NCBI GenBank assembly: GCA_019264575.1
Contig: JAHUZV010000007.1
Span: 1 to 53,859, forward strand
Length of the DNA: 53,859 bases
Direction of reading: 5' to 3'
From: Vulcanococcus sp.
Lineage (GTDB): Bacteria > Cyanobacteriota > Cyanobacteriia > PCC-6307 > Cyanobiaceae
The position numbers and the translations under genes are program-made. Shown here in pieces: positions 23,612 to 32,216 of this stretch (position 1 is its first letter; every line of letters starts with the position of its first letter). The notes beneath the pieces are model-generated. The model was not told where the DNA came from, did not search any database, and saw only the letters and a list, made by a program, of their open reading frames with translations.

Positions 23612-24430
23612 ATGACACCCACAATAGGATTTGTGGTACTTTCGCACGAGCAACCAAGCCACCTCCTAAGGCTAACAAAGACACTCAATAGACTTTTTGA
23701 TAACCCTCCGATATCCATTCATCACGATCAATCTAGATCAGTACTTGATGCCGAATTGCTCAGTTCTCACTCCACCTACGTAGTAGAAGATTATGTTGCC
23801 ACAGAGTGGGGCCGCTTTGGATTGGTGGACGGAACAATCCACGCCCTAAAACTTATGGCGAGCAAAACCAGTCTGCCCGACTGGATTTTTCTCGTTAGCG
23901 CATCCTGCTACCCAACCAAGCCCAGCTCCACCTTTCTCAGCCACTTGGAAACAACATTTTACGACGCTTATATCGGACATGAGCTTATCGACCCCAACAA
24001 CATTACCAGGCCATGGCATCAGACATGCTGCGAACGATACCTAAACGGCGAGAACGATCCCTTTAACACCCTCTCTCCATGCTTTGCAGGCTCGCAATGG
24101 TTTCACGCCAACCGCAGAAGCATCGAATACTTAATCAATTTACACGACAGAAACCCTCTCTTGAGGCAATACTACACCAACCTCGAGAAACAACGCGGGC
24201 TAATCATTCCCGATGAGTCTTATATTCAGACAATTCTAGCCAACAACTACTCACTTTCACTCTGTCAAGACAACATGCACTTTGTTGACTGGACAGGAGG
24301 GGGACCGACGACCCTAGAACAGGAACACTTAGATAGTATCCGATCATCTAATTGCCTTTTTGCCCGAAAGTTCAACACAACACGCAGCGCTTCTCTACTT
24401 GAGGAACTAGACAGAGAACTAGGGATCTGA
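23612..24430 (+). CDS. GT14 (core-2/I-branching type) glycosyltransferase
   Basis: 272 aa, starting MTPTIGFVVLSHEQPSHLL. It shows the GT14 pattern: FVVLSHE, IHHDQS, VEDYVATEWGRFGLVDGTI, WIFLVSASCYPTKP (equivalent to the D/S-Y-P site), GSQWFHANRRSIEYL and IPDESYIQTIL near the catalytic acid region. Many bacterial members act on surface polysaccharide or glycoproteins. It is homologous to the C-terminal half of the preceding protein, so the two probably arose by duplication. They lie 83 nt apart on one strand. Substrate unknown. Confidence 0.78.
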   Translation: MTPTIGFVVLSHEQPSHLLRLTKTLNRLFDNPPISIHHDQSRSVLDAELLSSHSTYVVEDYVATEWGRFGLVDGTIHALKLMASKTSLPDWIFLVSASCYPTKPSSTFLSHLETTFYDAYIGHELIDPNNITRPWHQTCCERYLNGENDPFNTLSPCFAGSQWFHANRRSIEYLINLHDRNPLLRQYYTNLEKQRGLIIPDESYIQTILANNYSLSLCQDNMHFVDWTGGGPTTLEQEHLDSIRSSNCLFARKFNTTRSASLLEELDRELGI

Positions 24431-24543
24431 GCTTGGGGGCGATCTCTTAACATTCGGGTAGCATCGTTTGCAAATACTCCCATTTACAACGAAATGAGCC
24501 GGGCACTGAGCTGCTGTAATGTCTTTGCCGCACGCAAACTGGA

Positions 24544-26910
24544 TCAGGTGAGCGGGGGTAGGTCGTCGTCTTGTTGTTGATCAACAGGCTGTGAAGGCTC
24601 CTCGGCGAGCACTTCTTCACTGGATAGGCTTTCTTCGCTTGATGACGTAGACACGGGAGGATTCTCGCGGAAGGGATCCTGATCATCGAGTTTTGCGGGC
24701 TCCTCCCGCAGAACAGGTGGTTCCACCTGGGGCGCTGATGCAATCACCTGCTCTGTCGCTGCTGCGATCTCAGCTGATGTGGGTGTTAATACCTCAGGCA
24801 GCGAAGATGAATCAGGTGATGAATGCTGAGATTGCGAATCAGCCTGAATATTCGTAACTCCCTCCAAATCATTGCTTCCAGCAAGTTGAGCCAGCGAATC
24901 GGCGATTTGATCATGGCTTGGGGCTTCCGGTTGCTGCTGAACATAGGTTGAAACGAATTCCGTTGCAGCAGGATCAGCAGACAGATCGGGCTGAGAAACA
25001 GTTCTCAGCGCTTCTGCAATAGCCTCAACATTATCCAGGCTATCCTGCTGAGAATCAAGAATATCTTCAGTAGAGTCTAATTGAGGCCGCGGAGTGGCAA
25101 TATCTTCAGCAGAAACTTGCTGAGAGTCCTGATTTGCCTGGTCAAAGTCTACAGAGACAAATAGGACTTCACCATCAATGGGATCGGTAGGGGCGTCATT
25201 TTGGTGACCATGATGCTCCGACCCATGCTGCTGTGACTGCCCCTGCGTGCCGTAATGATTACCATTATCATGGTGATGATGATTTTTATCTTGTTCGCCA
25301 GTCGACTGTGAATTCTGTCTCGGAGGGGCCGTAACAATCGCCGGGATTGGCCGTTGCGTCTGCGTCACCGCTGGCGGGGTTTTCGGTGCTGACGTTTGGC
25401 CAGGCATGTGCGTGTGAGCCGGTGACGCCGTTTGCGCTGCAGCAGGTGCGGGCGTGGCCGTTGTCGTTACGGCGGTGGGCGATTGAGTGGGTGCCGGCGT
25501 GTGGACCGGAGGTTGCGTCTGGTGGGGGAGACTTGCCCACCACTTGAGGGTCTGCGCATTGAGCGGAAAGCTGGGTGGGAATCCCGGAGGCCTGGTTAGC
25601 TCCACCGGCATGGGCGCGATGGTTGCCCCACCGGGTGAGTTGGTGACACCGCCTGTTTGGCCGGGCTGGTTCGTTGGAACCGGTCCATTCGTCGGCGTCG
25701 CCGTTTGCGCTGCAGAAGGTGAAGGCGTCGGCGAATCGGTCGGTGAAGCCGTCTGTGCAGCGGGCGAGGGCGTCAGTGCACCGGGCGTCGCCGTCGGTAC
25801 TTCCGTGGTGAGACCGCCTGTTTGGCCGGGCTGGTTCGTTGGAACCGGTCCATTCGTCGGCGTCGCCGTTTGCGCTGCAGAAGGTGAAGGCGTCGGCGAA
25901 TCGGTCGGTGAAGCCGTCTGTGCAGCGGGCGCGGGCGTCAGTGCACCGGGCGGCGCCGTCGGTACTTCCGTGCTGAGACCGCCTGTTTGGCCGGGCAGGT
26001 TCGTCTGCCCCGGGGGCGTCGTTGGCGTTTCCGTCGCTGGGAGTGACGTTGTACTGGGCCCGGACGTGAGGCCAGGCGTCGACGTTGCCGTGCTGCCGGG
26101 GGGATTCGTCGGCCCAGGCGTCGCGACGGGCGCTGACGTAACACCACCCGGTTGGCCAGGCATGGTCGTTTGACCCGGTGACGTCGTTTGCGCTTCACCA
26201 GGGGTGGGCGTCGACGTTGTCGTTTGAGCTGGTGCTGGAGTCGGTGCTGACGTCGGTAGCGGATTCGTCGGCGCCAGTGTTGGCGCTTCAGTCGATTGCG
26301 CTGTCGTTGACGTCTGACCCGGCACAGGCGGGGAAATAACCGCTCTCCAAACAGGAGCCGTTGGCTGTGGAGGACCTGAAGGCGTTAGAGGCGTTTGAGC
26401 AGTCGACGGCAACCCAACTGGTGATGCCGTGGGCTCTCTCAAGCCTGATGCAGGAACATCCTCATCGGGATAGGGCCACTCCCATTGGCGGGAGTCAACG
26501 GGCTGCTCTTCCTCCGGCTGGACATCCGCTGTCCAGGTGCGCGTCAGGCCCGCATCCGGGAGGTCGATCTCAACCCTTGTCTCGCCTGTTTCGGTCTCGG
26601 TCTGCAGAGGCTGTGCGCCCTGGTCGTCAGCTCCGGTAACGGGTTTGTAGACCTCGCGATCCCCGTCATGCAGCGATTCAAGACTCAGTAATCCCCGCAG
26701 CCGGCCAAACCACGAGGATCGCTCTGGCTCAACGCGCGGCTCAGGCTTGGCATCTCGCTGGGCAAATGGATCGGAGCGGTCCTGCCCTTCCAATTCCGAA
26801 TCGCCAGGAGGGCCGCCAGAACCGCCAGAGGCCGATGGCGTGCCAAAGAGCTGACGCAGCCGCTCGGAAAACCCAGGCCTTGGTGTTGGATCTGGAGTTT
26901 TCTCGGTCAT
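24544..26910 (-). CDS. Large Pro/Thr-rich repeat protein
   Basis: 788 aa with no signal peptide. The N-terminus is MTEKTPDPTPRPGFSERLRQLF (about 22 residues), then an acidic stretch. Residues ~160-530 are a low-complexity region of Pro, Thr, Ala, Ser and Gly, including two near-identical 55-aa copies. A His-rich patch (NHHHHDNGNHYG, ~560) follows, and an acidic Gln/Ser/Glu/Asp C-terminus (~580-788) ends DDDLPPLT. Such composition suits an extended, possibly O-glycosylated surface or exported chain. It is transcribed divergently from the ABC/HlyD exporter and converges on the GT14 gene. A C-terminal type I secretion signal is possible but unproven. Confidence 0.75.
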   Translation of the reverse strand: MTEKTPDPTPRPGFSERLRQLFGTPSASGGSGGPPGDSELEGQDRSDPFAQRDAKPEPRVEPERSSWFGRLRGLLSLESLHDGDREVYKPVTGADDQGAQPLQTETETGETRVEIDLPDAGLTRTWTADVQPEEEQPVDSRQWEWPYPDEDVPASGLREPTASPVGLPSTAQTPLTPSGPPQPTAPVWRAVISPPVPGQTSTTAQSTEAPTLAPTNPLPTSAPTPAPAQTTTSTPTPGEAQTTSPGQTTMPGQPGGVTSAPVATPGPTNPPGSTATSTPGLTSGPSTTSLPATETPTTPPGQTNLPGQTGGLSTEVPTAPPGALTPAPAAQTASPTDSPTPSPSAAQTATPTNGPVPTNQPGQTGGLTTEVPTATPGALTPSPAAQTASPTDSPTPSPSAAQTATPTNGPVPTNQPGQTGGVTNSPGGATIAPMPVELTRPPGFPPSFPLNAQTLKWWASLPHQTQPPVHTPAPTQSPTAVTTTATPAPAAAQTASPAHTHMPGQTSAPKTPPAVTQTQRPIPAIVTAPPRQNSQSTGEQDKNHHHHDNGNHYGTQGQSQQHGSEHHGHQNDAPTDPIDGEVLFVSVDFDQANQDSQQVSAEDIATPRPQLDSTEDILDSQQDSLDNVEAIAEALRTVSQPDLSADPAATEFVSTYVQQQPEAPSHDQIADSLAQLAGSNDLEGVTNIQADSQSQHSSPDSSSLPEVLTPTSAEIAAATEQVIASAPQVEPPVLREEPAKLDDQDPFRENPPVSTSSSEESLSSEEVLAEEPSQPVDQQQDDDLPPLT
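25651..26010. repeat. 165-bp tandem repeat inside the Pro/Thr-rich gene
   Basis: Copies start at 25651 and 25816 and agree closely over 165 bp (55 codons). A third, partial copy starts at 25981, again exactly 165 bp on. The exact multiple of three keeps the frame. The near-identity implies a recent duplication, and copy number may vary between strains. Confidence 0.85.
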
Positions 26911-27109
26911 CCCGACTGGGCTGGCGTCCCTTATCTATGAACTCAGGCTATGGCTGAGACGTACAGCTGGCATCCCCTATCTGGGGGAGCGAAACGAAGG
27001 CGAAACACCAAACACGTCGAAATGTAAGAGAAGCGCAGAGCGTGAGCTGTTCAACACTCTCTAACAGGCCTATGGACCAATCGGCAGATGGCTAATAGGG
27101 TGCGGGCGA
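26911..27109. other. Divergent promoter region
   Basis: The gap between the minus-strand Pro/Thr-rich gene and the plus-strand exporter operon. TAATAG close before the exporter start could be part of a -10, but it would leave only a very short leader. No clear -35 or operator is visible. Confidence 0.3.
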
Positions 27110-28723
27110 ATGGCACTGAATGCGGCGTTGGATCAGGTCAAGCCCAGCTCGATGTGGAGCCCTGACCTCCGCAACAACGATGTGCGGACAGTGATCGCTG
27201 CATCAATCGCGATCAACGTACTAGTCCTTGCTATCCCGTTTTATATCAACCGTGTCTATACATCCGTCCTACCTCAGCAATCAGGCGATAGCTTGCTGGT
27301 GATCACCGGCCTACTAATTGCTGTTGTGATTCTGGATATCGCCCTGAAGATCGGGCGTTCCTGGGTGTTGTCCTTACTCTGCGGCGCCGAGGAACACAAG
27401 CAGCGCCTCAACGCAGTGCGTCATGTTCTCGGAGCTCCGTTAGTAACAGCAACGGCGGAACCGATTCAAAACCGATTGGAGCAGATCCGCGCCAGCGCAA
27501 TGCTCCGCAATCGATTCTTGCAGCAGTGGATCTTTGAGCGGATAGACCTTCCGTTTGTCGTTATCTACCTGTTGGTGATGGCGATTATCGGTGGCTGGCT
27601 CTCCATCGTGCCGATTGCCACAGCGCTGCTCTTCTACAACCAGGCGCAGAAGGCTGCTGCTGCTGCCACGCAAGCCATCGAGCAGAGATATTCCAAGCAG
27701 GAGTTTCGCGATGGCGTGTTGCTCTCTGCTCTTGGTGGCACAGAAACAGTGAAGGGTTTGGGAATCGAAGGATTTTTAATTCGCCGTCTTGAACCGATCC
27801 AGGAGGCATTGAGCAGTTCCGAATATCAACAGCAGATGGTGAATGCCAAACTGCAGCACATCGGGCAACTCTATGGACAGCTCACCGGATTGCTAGTTGT
27901 GACATTCGGTTCGATCGCCGTGATCCATCACGATCTTGGCACCGGAGCCCTAGCGGCATGCACGCTTCTTAGCCGACAGGTATCGCAGCCCTTCTCCCGT
28001 TATTTTTCGCTCAGCCCGCGCAATGCATTAATCCGCTACGGCGAAAAGAAATTGGCGGCACTGACCTCTCTAGAGCAAGAACGAAATTTCTACGCAGGCA
28101 ACACCACCTGGCTACAAGGAACAGTGGAGATCGGTAGTTTGCAGATCCAACCAGGAGACGTATGCATCCTCACCGCTCAGCAGCCGAGTGAGTTAGCGGA
28201 GTTTATGGAAGAGATCGCTGGGCATCGCCCAACAAACCTCAGCCCACTGCGTGTTGCAGATCAAGACCTCAACGCCCTGCGCTCGAGCGAGCGGCGCAAA
28301 GCTATTCGCCTGCTGGACAGCACACCACAACTCTTTAACGGAACCGTTCTCGACAACCTCTCAGGGTTTCGCAGCTCGAGTCGCCGCGAACGCGCGATCG
28401 AGCTGTGCAAACAAATCGGCATCCACGACGCAATCGTGGCCTTACCTCGAGGCTACGAAACGGCTATTGGCGAGCAGGCCGATTTCCCACTGAGCCCAGG
28501 CATCTCCTTTCGCATCGCTGTAGCTGCAGCTCTGATGGAGCAGCCGACGCTTCTGTTGATTGACGCCAGCGTGCATCAACAAAACTCTGCAACCCTGCAG
28601 TGGATCACAGAGCTTCAATCCGCCGTTCCGCGCCTCATCGCCATGGGCGCCCTTCCTTACGGGGTGAAAAAGCCGCTAAACAGCGTTGACATCAGCCTGA
28701 TTCGCGGGAGGGCCGTGGCATGA
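27110..28723 (+). CDS. ABC exporter half with degenerate nucleotide-binding domain
   Basis: 537 aa. The membrane domain (about 28-300) has six predicted spans, beginning RTVIAASIAINVLVLAIPF, and resembles type I secretion/LapB-type exporters. The C-terminal ABC domain keeps the fold (LLDSTPQLFNGTVLDNL, matching the Q-loop region), but Walker A is replaced by LTAQQPSELAEF. The signature LSGGQ is LSPGI, Walker B reads LLLIDASV (no catalytic Glu), and the switch His is missing. It is unlikely to hydrolyse ATP by itself. It starts the exporter operon, and its stop overlaps the next ABC gene by ATGA. Confidence 0.85.
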   Translation: MALNAALDQVKPSSMWSPDLRNNDVRTVIAASIAINVLVLAIPFYINRVYTSVLPQQSGDSLLVITGLLIAVVILDIALKIGRSWVLSLLCGAEEHKQRLNAVRHVLGAPLVTATAEPIQNRLEQIRASAMLRNRFLQQWIFERIDLPFVVIYLLVMAIIGGWLSIVPIATALLFYNQAQKAAAAATQAIEQRYSKQEFRDGVLLSALGGTETVKGLGIEGFLIRRLEPIQEALSSSEYQQQMVNAKLQHIGQLYGQLTGLLVVTFGSIAVIHHDLGTGALAACTLLSRQVSQPFSRYFSLSPRNALIRYGEKKLAALTSLEQERNFYAGNTTWLQGTVEIGSLQIQPGDVCILTAQQPSELAEFMEEIAGHRPTNLSPLRVADQDLNALRSSERRKAIRLLDSTPQLFNGTVLDNLSGFRSSSRRERAIELCKQIGIHDAIVALPRGYETAIGEQADFPLSPGISFRIAVAAALMEQPTLLLIDASVHQQNSATLQWITELQSAVPRLIAMGALPYGVKKPLNSVDISLIRGRAVA

Positions 28724-30831
28724 CCAGCACAACAGCCAGGCATAGCGAACACAGCCTGTTGGAGCTACTGAAGGCCTCGCCATCGACCAACTGTCAGCTG
28801 CTGGCGCAGTTGCTGGATGCCCTGGGCTGGGACGGCGAGATCCTGCAACTCAGGAATGCGCTCGCTGGCTCGCCCCAGAAGATGGATGAAACCGATCTTC
28901 TCAACAGCCTGTACAACCTCGGCTACCGCTGGAAAGTCACCAGGCTGGGCAGGCGCGGCTTTGAGCAACTCGCGCAAGGCACCTTTCCAGTATTGCTGCA
29001 ATGGAGCACTCCACAACAGCAGGGCCTTCAGCTGATTCACAGTGCCCAAGAGCTGGCTGCACTGGAACCTCCCACTACGAGAGTGCTTGCTTATCGCTTC
29101 GCGCTACTCGACAAAAGCAACAAACAGATTGCGTCCCCACAGTGGTTCCAGGCCCAGCTGCTTCGCTTTCGCTCAAGAATTGGCCAACTCTATCTGATTT
29201 CACTATTCATCAACCTCCTTGCATTAGTTCCGCCATTCTACATCCGATCGGTTTACAACCAGGACATTCCTTCTGGTGAACTGCTAACCATTTTCACGCT
29301 ACTTCCCTTCGTGTTGGCAGCGGTTGGCCTGCAGATCTGGCTGAGCTTTAGGAGACAAAGCAAGCTCTCCACACTAGCTGCTCAGCTCGACATGGTGATC
29401 TCCACCCGCGTGATGGAGCGCATGCTGCAGATGAGACTTCCCCAATTGGAGAGATTCACCCCGCTGAGCCTCTCCCGGCGATTACGTGGGTACTACGGCC
29501 TGCGGCAGTTCATCACGGGCCCTGTAGCGCTGGCAGCCCTGGATCTTCCCTATGTGGTGCTCTACCTGGGGGCACTGGCAGCGATCAGCGTCACCTTGTC
29601 GGTGCTAACCCTCGTGGTGGTGGTGCTGTGCATGGGGAGCGTTCTGGCGATCAGCTGGTTCGGCAATGCGGTGCAGCAACCTCTCCAACAGGCCAAGAGC
29701 GATTACGAGCCGCTCGTGATGGAAATGCTCCAAAAGCTGCCCACCATCAAAAACGCCGGCGATGAGCGTCTGTGGAGCTCACGCATTGAGGGAGCCTCAG
29801 CCTTGGCCATCCGCCAATCTCTGGGAAACCTCAGACTGCAAGATCTCACCTCGATCCTCACCTCCGAGTTTTCACAACTCACCGGAGCCTTGGTGCTCGC
29901 GGCCGGCGCAGGCCTAGCGCTGCGTGGAGAAGGGCTGGAGTTAGGCACGATGCTTGCCGCGATGTTTTTCGTGTGGCGCACCTTCCGGCCCATTCAGATG
30001 CTTTTCCAGGCACTGAACCGCTGGCAGCTTGTGGGTCCGAGTCTGGGGCAACTCAACCGGTTCATGAGTAGCAGCGATGGCGAACCTGACTCAGCCCTCA
30101 CGCAGGCCTGGGTGTTGCCAGACCCTCAAGGCTCGATCGAATGCCGCAATGTGAGCCTCAGGCTCAATGAGCTACTGGATCCAGCGCTGAGTGGGTTAAC
30201 ACTCAAGATCCAAAAGGGTTCACTGGTGATCCTCACCGGCCCTGATGGGTCCGGACGATCGGTGCTACTGAAGCTGTTGCAGGGTCAATACAAACCCAAC
30301 TCCGGCCACGTTCTCTTCGACGGCGCAGACAGCCTTCAATATCCGCTCGCTCAGATTCGCGCATCGGTTCGCTATCTCTCGCCTGATCCAGAAATTCTGC
30401 CGGGAACCCTGCGGGAGAATCTGCTGCTGGGCCAACCCCTCGCGAACGACGAAAACCTGAAGAGCGTTTGCACTGAACTCGGCCTCAACCGATTGCTCGA
30501 GGGTGCAGGCCTTGATCGGCAGTTCACCGGTGGCAGCGGCAGCCTGGAACTGCCAATGGATCTCGCCTATGGCATTGGCCTGGCGAGGCTGATCTTGAGC
30601 GAACCCAACGTGATGCTGCTCGACTCGCCGTTCAGCGTGCTTCAGCAACCCCAGGCCGAAAAGCTCGTAAACATCCTCCAGCGCAGACGCGGCCGTGGCA
30701 CCACTCTGGTGGTAGCCGACGACCCACAACTGGTGGCACTCGCCGATCAAGTGGTGGTGATGCGAGACGGCGCCGCGGTGTTCAGCGGCAGCCCCTCAGA
30801 ACTGGTGAACAGGCAGGCCTCTCCGCCCTAA
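28720..30831 (+). CDS. Second ABC exporter half, also with degenerate NBD
   Basis: 703 aa. Residues ~1-150 resemble the N-terminal (C39-like, non-catalytic) domain of type I secretion exporters; no C39 Cys-His pair is evident. The transmembrane domain (~150-440) starts LYLISLFINLLALVPPFYI. ABC domain: Walker A LTGPDGSGRSVLL (Lys replaced by Arg), Q-loop region LSPDPEILPGTLRENLLL without the usual Gln, signature LPMDLAYG in place of LSGGQ, Walker B VMLLDSPF (Glu replaced by Ser), and TTLVVADDP lacking the switch His. It overlaps the preceding half-transporter by ATGA, so the pair probably forms a heterodimer. Both halves look catalytically weak or dead. Confidence 0.85.
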   Translation: MTSTTARHSEHSLLELLKASPSTNCQLLAQLLDALGWDGEILQLRNALAGSPQKMDETDLLNSLYNLGYRWKVTRLGRRGFEQLAQGTFPVLLQWSTPQQQGLQLIHSAQELAALEPPTTRVLAYRFALLDKSNKQIASPQWFQAQLLRFRSRIGQLYLISLFINLLALVPPFYIRSVYNQDIPSGELLTIFTLLPFVLAAVGLQIWLSFRRQSKLSTLAAQLDMVISTRVMERMLQMRLPQLERFTPLSLSRRLRGYYGLRQFITGPVALAALDLPYVVLYLGALAAISVTLSVLTLVVVVLCMGSVLAISWFGNAVQQPLQQAKSDYEPLVMEMLQKLPTIKNAGDERLWSSRIEGASALAIRQSLGNLRLQDLTSILTSEFSQLTGALVLAAGAGLALRGEGLELGTMLAAMFFVWRTFRPIQMLFQALNRWQLVGPSLGQLNRFMSSSDGEPDSALTQAWVLPDPQGSIECRNVSLRLNELLDPALSGLTLKIQKGSLVILTGPDGSGRSVLLKLLQGQYKPNSGHVLFDGADSLQYPLAQIRASVRYLSPDPEILPGTLRENLLLGQPLANDENLKSVCTELGLNRLLEGAGLDRQFTGGSGSLELPMDLAYGIGLARLILSEPNVMLLDSPFSVLQQPQAEKLVNILQRRRGRGTTLVVADDPQLVALADQVVVMRDGAAVFSGSPSELVNRQASPP

Positions 30832-30868
30832 GCATCCGCTCCGACAGTCCACTGCACCCACCAAGACG

Positions 30869-32212
30869 ATGACCCAGCCCACGATCACACCGCCCCCGGA
30901 ATCCACCAACTCCAGCAATTGGGATCTGCCCGACGCGATGGAGATCGAAGGGCGCGCTCGGCTGAGCGAAGCGTTGTCGCTGGAATCGTCGCAAGTGCCG
31001 CCCAATCTGCGGCGGTGGCTCGCAGGGGGCACAGCGATCCTTGCAGGATCGATTCTGGTGTCTGCGCTGATCCCGGTGCAGAACTACGTGGTGGCTTCCG
31101 GTGAGCTCGAGCCTGCCGGTGAGATTCAAAAAGTGCAGCACCTCGAAGGCGGTGTGATCCGAGCCGTGCCCGTGAAAGAGGGTCAGCTGGTGAAGCGCGG
31201 CGATGTGCTCGTGCAACTCGATGAAGGCGAACTGGGCACACGCGCCGAACAAACCGCCACGCGCATCACCAACCTCACCCTGGAACAGCGCCAGCTCAGG
31301 CAGGCCCTGGGGCAAACGGCGATGAACAGTGCAGTGCCCACACCCACCAAACCCTCACCCGAAGTGATTCGTGCGTTCAGGGATGCCCAGGATGCACGCA
31401 GCAAGGAGATCGCGCGCCAAATCCGCCTCGCCAACCAGCGCATCGCCACGCTGCAGGCCAAGCGGCGCGAATATCTCGACGAGGTAGCTCTGCTGAAGAA
31501 GCAAACAGAGGCCTACGAATCCCTCGACAAGGTTGGCGCCATCCCCCACACCACCGTGCTGGAAGCGGAGCGGCGCATTGCCTCCACCGAAACCCAACTG
31601 GCCGAACTGGATGGAACCATTCAGGAGGCATCGATCACCCTGGCGGAAATGCGCGCCAAGATGAAGCTCGATATCTACGAGCAGCTGGCGAAGGTCACCA
31701 GCGAAAAGGCAGAACTGCAAAGCGTGCTGAGGCGCGAGGGTTCCGAGGTGGAGCGCCTGCAGGTGCGTTCCCCTGTGGATGGCATCGTGAAGTCGTTCAA
31801 CGTGCGCGTTGTGGGAGGCGTGGTAGCCCCTGGCAGCGTGGTGGCCGAGGTGGTACCTGTGGGCGAACAGATGATGGCGTTCACCCGAGTGGCCCCCAAG
31901 GACATCGGCAACGTAACCCTGGGCCAGAAGGTGGAACTCAAGGTGCAGGCTTACGACTACGCCCGCTTCGGCACGATCTCAGGCCGTGTGGAATCCATCT
32001 CAGCCGGCACCTTTCAGGATGAGAAAACAGGGGAGCCCTATTACAAAGTGCGCGTGCAACTCGATCAGCTCTATGCAGGCAAGAACAAAGATCAAAACCT
32101 GCTGGTGCCAGGTATGACGCTCACCGCCGACATCCTCACCGATCGCACCAGCCTGCTCTGGTATTTGCTCTCTCCCATTCGCCGTGGCTTCGGCGACGCC
32201 CTCCACCAATAG
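30869..32212 (+). CDS. HlyD-family membrane fusion protein
   Basis: 447 aa. Cytosolic start, one membrane span near 50-70 (LAGGTAILAGSILVSALIPV), then a barrel-sandwich half VQHLEGGVIRAVPVKEGQLV (lipoyl-like). A long alpha-hairpin coiled coil (~120-305) is followed by the returning lipoyl half VRSPVDGIVKSFNVRVVGGV and a C-terminal beta domain ending at LTADILTDRTSLLWYL. This is the standard type I secretion adaptor that joins the ABC exporter to an outer-membrane channel. It lies 37 nt after the second ABC gene. No TolC-like channel gene is in the window. Confidence 0.92.
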   Translation: MTQPTITPPPESTNSSNWDLPDAMEIEGRARLSEALSLESSQVPPNLRRWLAGGTAILAGSILVSALIPVQNYVVASGELEPAGEIQKVQHLEGGVIRAVPVKEGQLVKRGDVLVQLDEGELGTRAEQTATRITNLTLEQRQLRQALGQTAMNSAVPTPTKPSPEVIRAFRDAQDARSKEIARQIRLANQRIATLQAKRREYLDEVALLKKQTEAYESLDKVGAIPHTTVLEAERRIASTETQLAELDGTIQEASITLAEMRAKMKLDIYEQLAKVTSEKAELQSVLRREGSEVERLQVRSPVDGIVKSFNVRVVGGVVAPGSVVAEVVPVGEQMMAFTRVAPKDIGNVTLGQKVELKVQAYDYARFGTISGRVESISAGTFQDEKTGEPYYKVRVQLDQLYAGKNKDQNLLVPGMTLTADILTDRTSLLWYLLSPIRRGFGDALHQ

Positions 32213-32216
32213 AGGC

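Noticed and set aside
25487..26173. Long plus-strand frame rich in Gly/Val/Ala
   Set aside because: It lies exactly opposite the Pro/Thr-rich gene and mirrors its repeat; its composition is that of a complementary-strand shadow.
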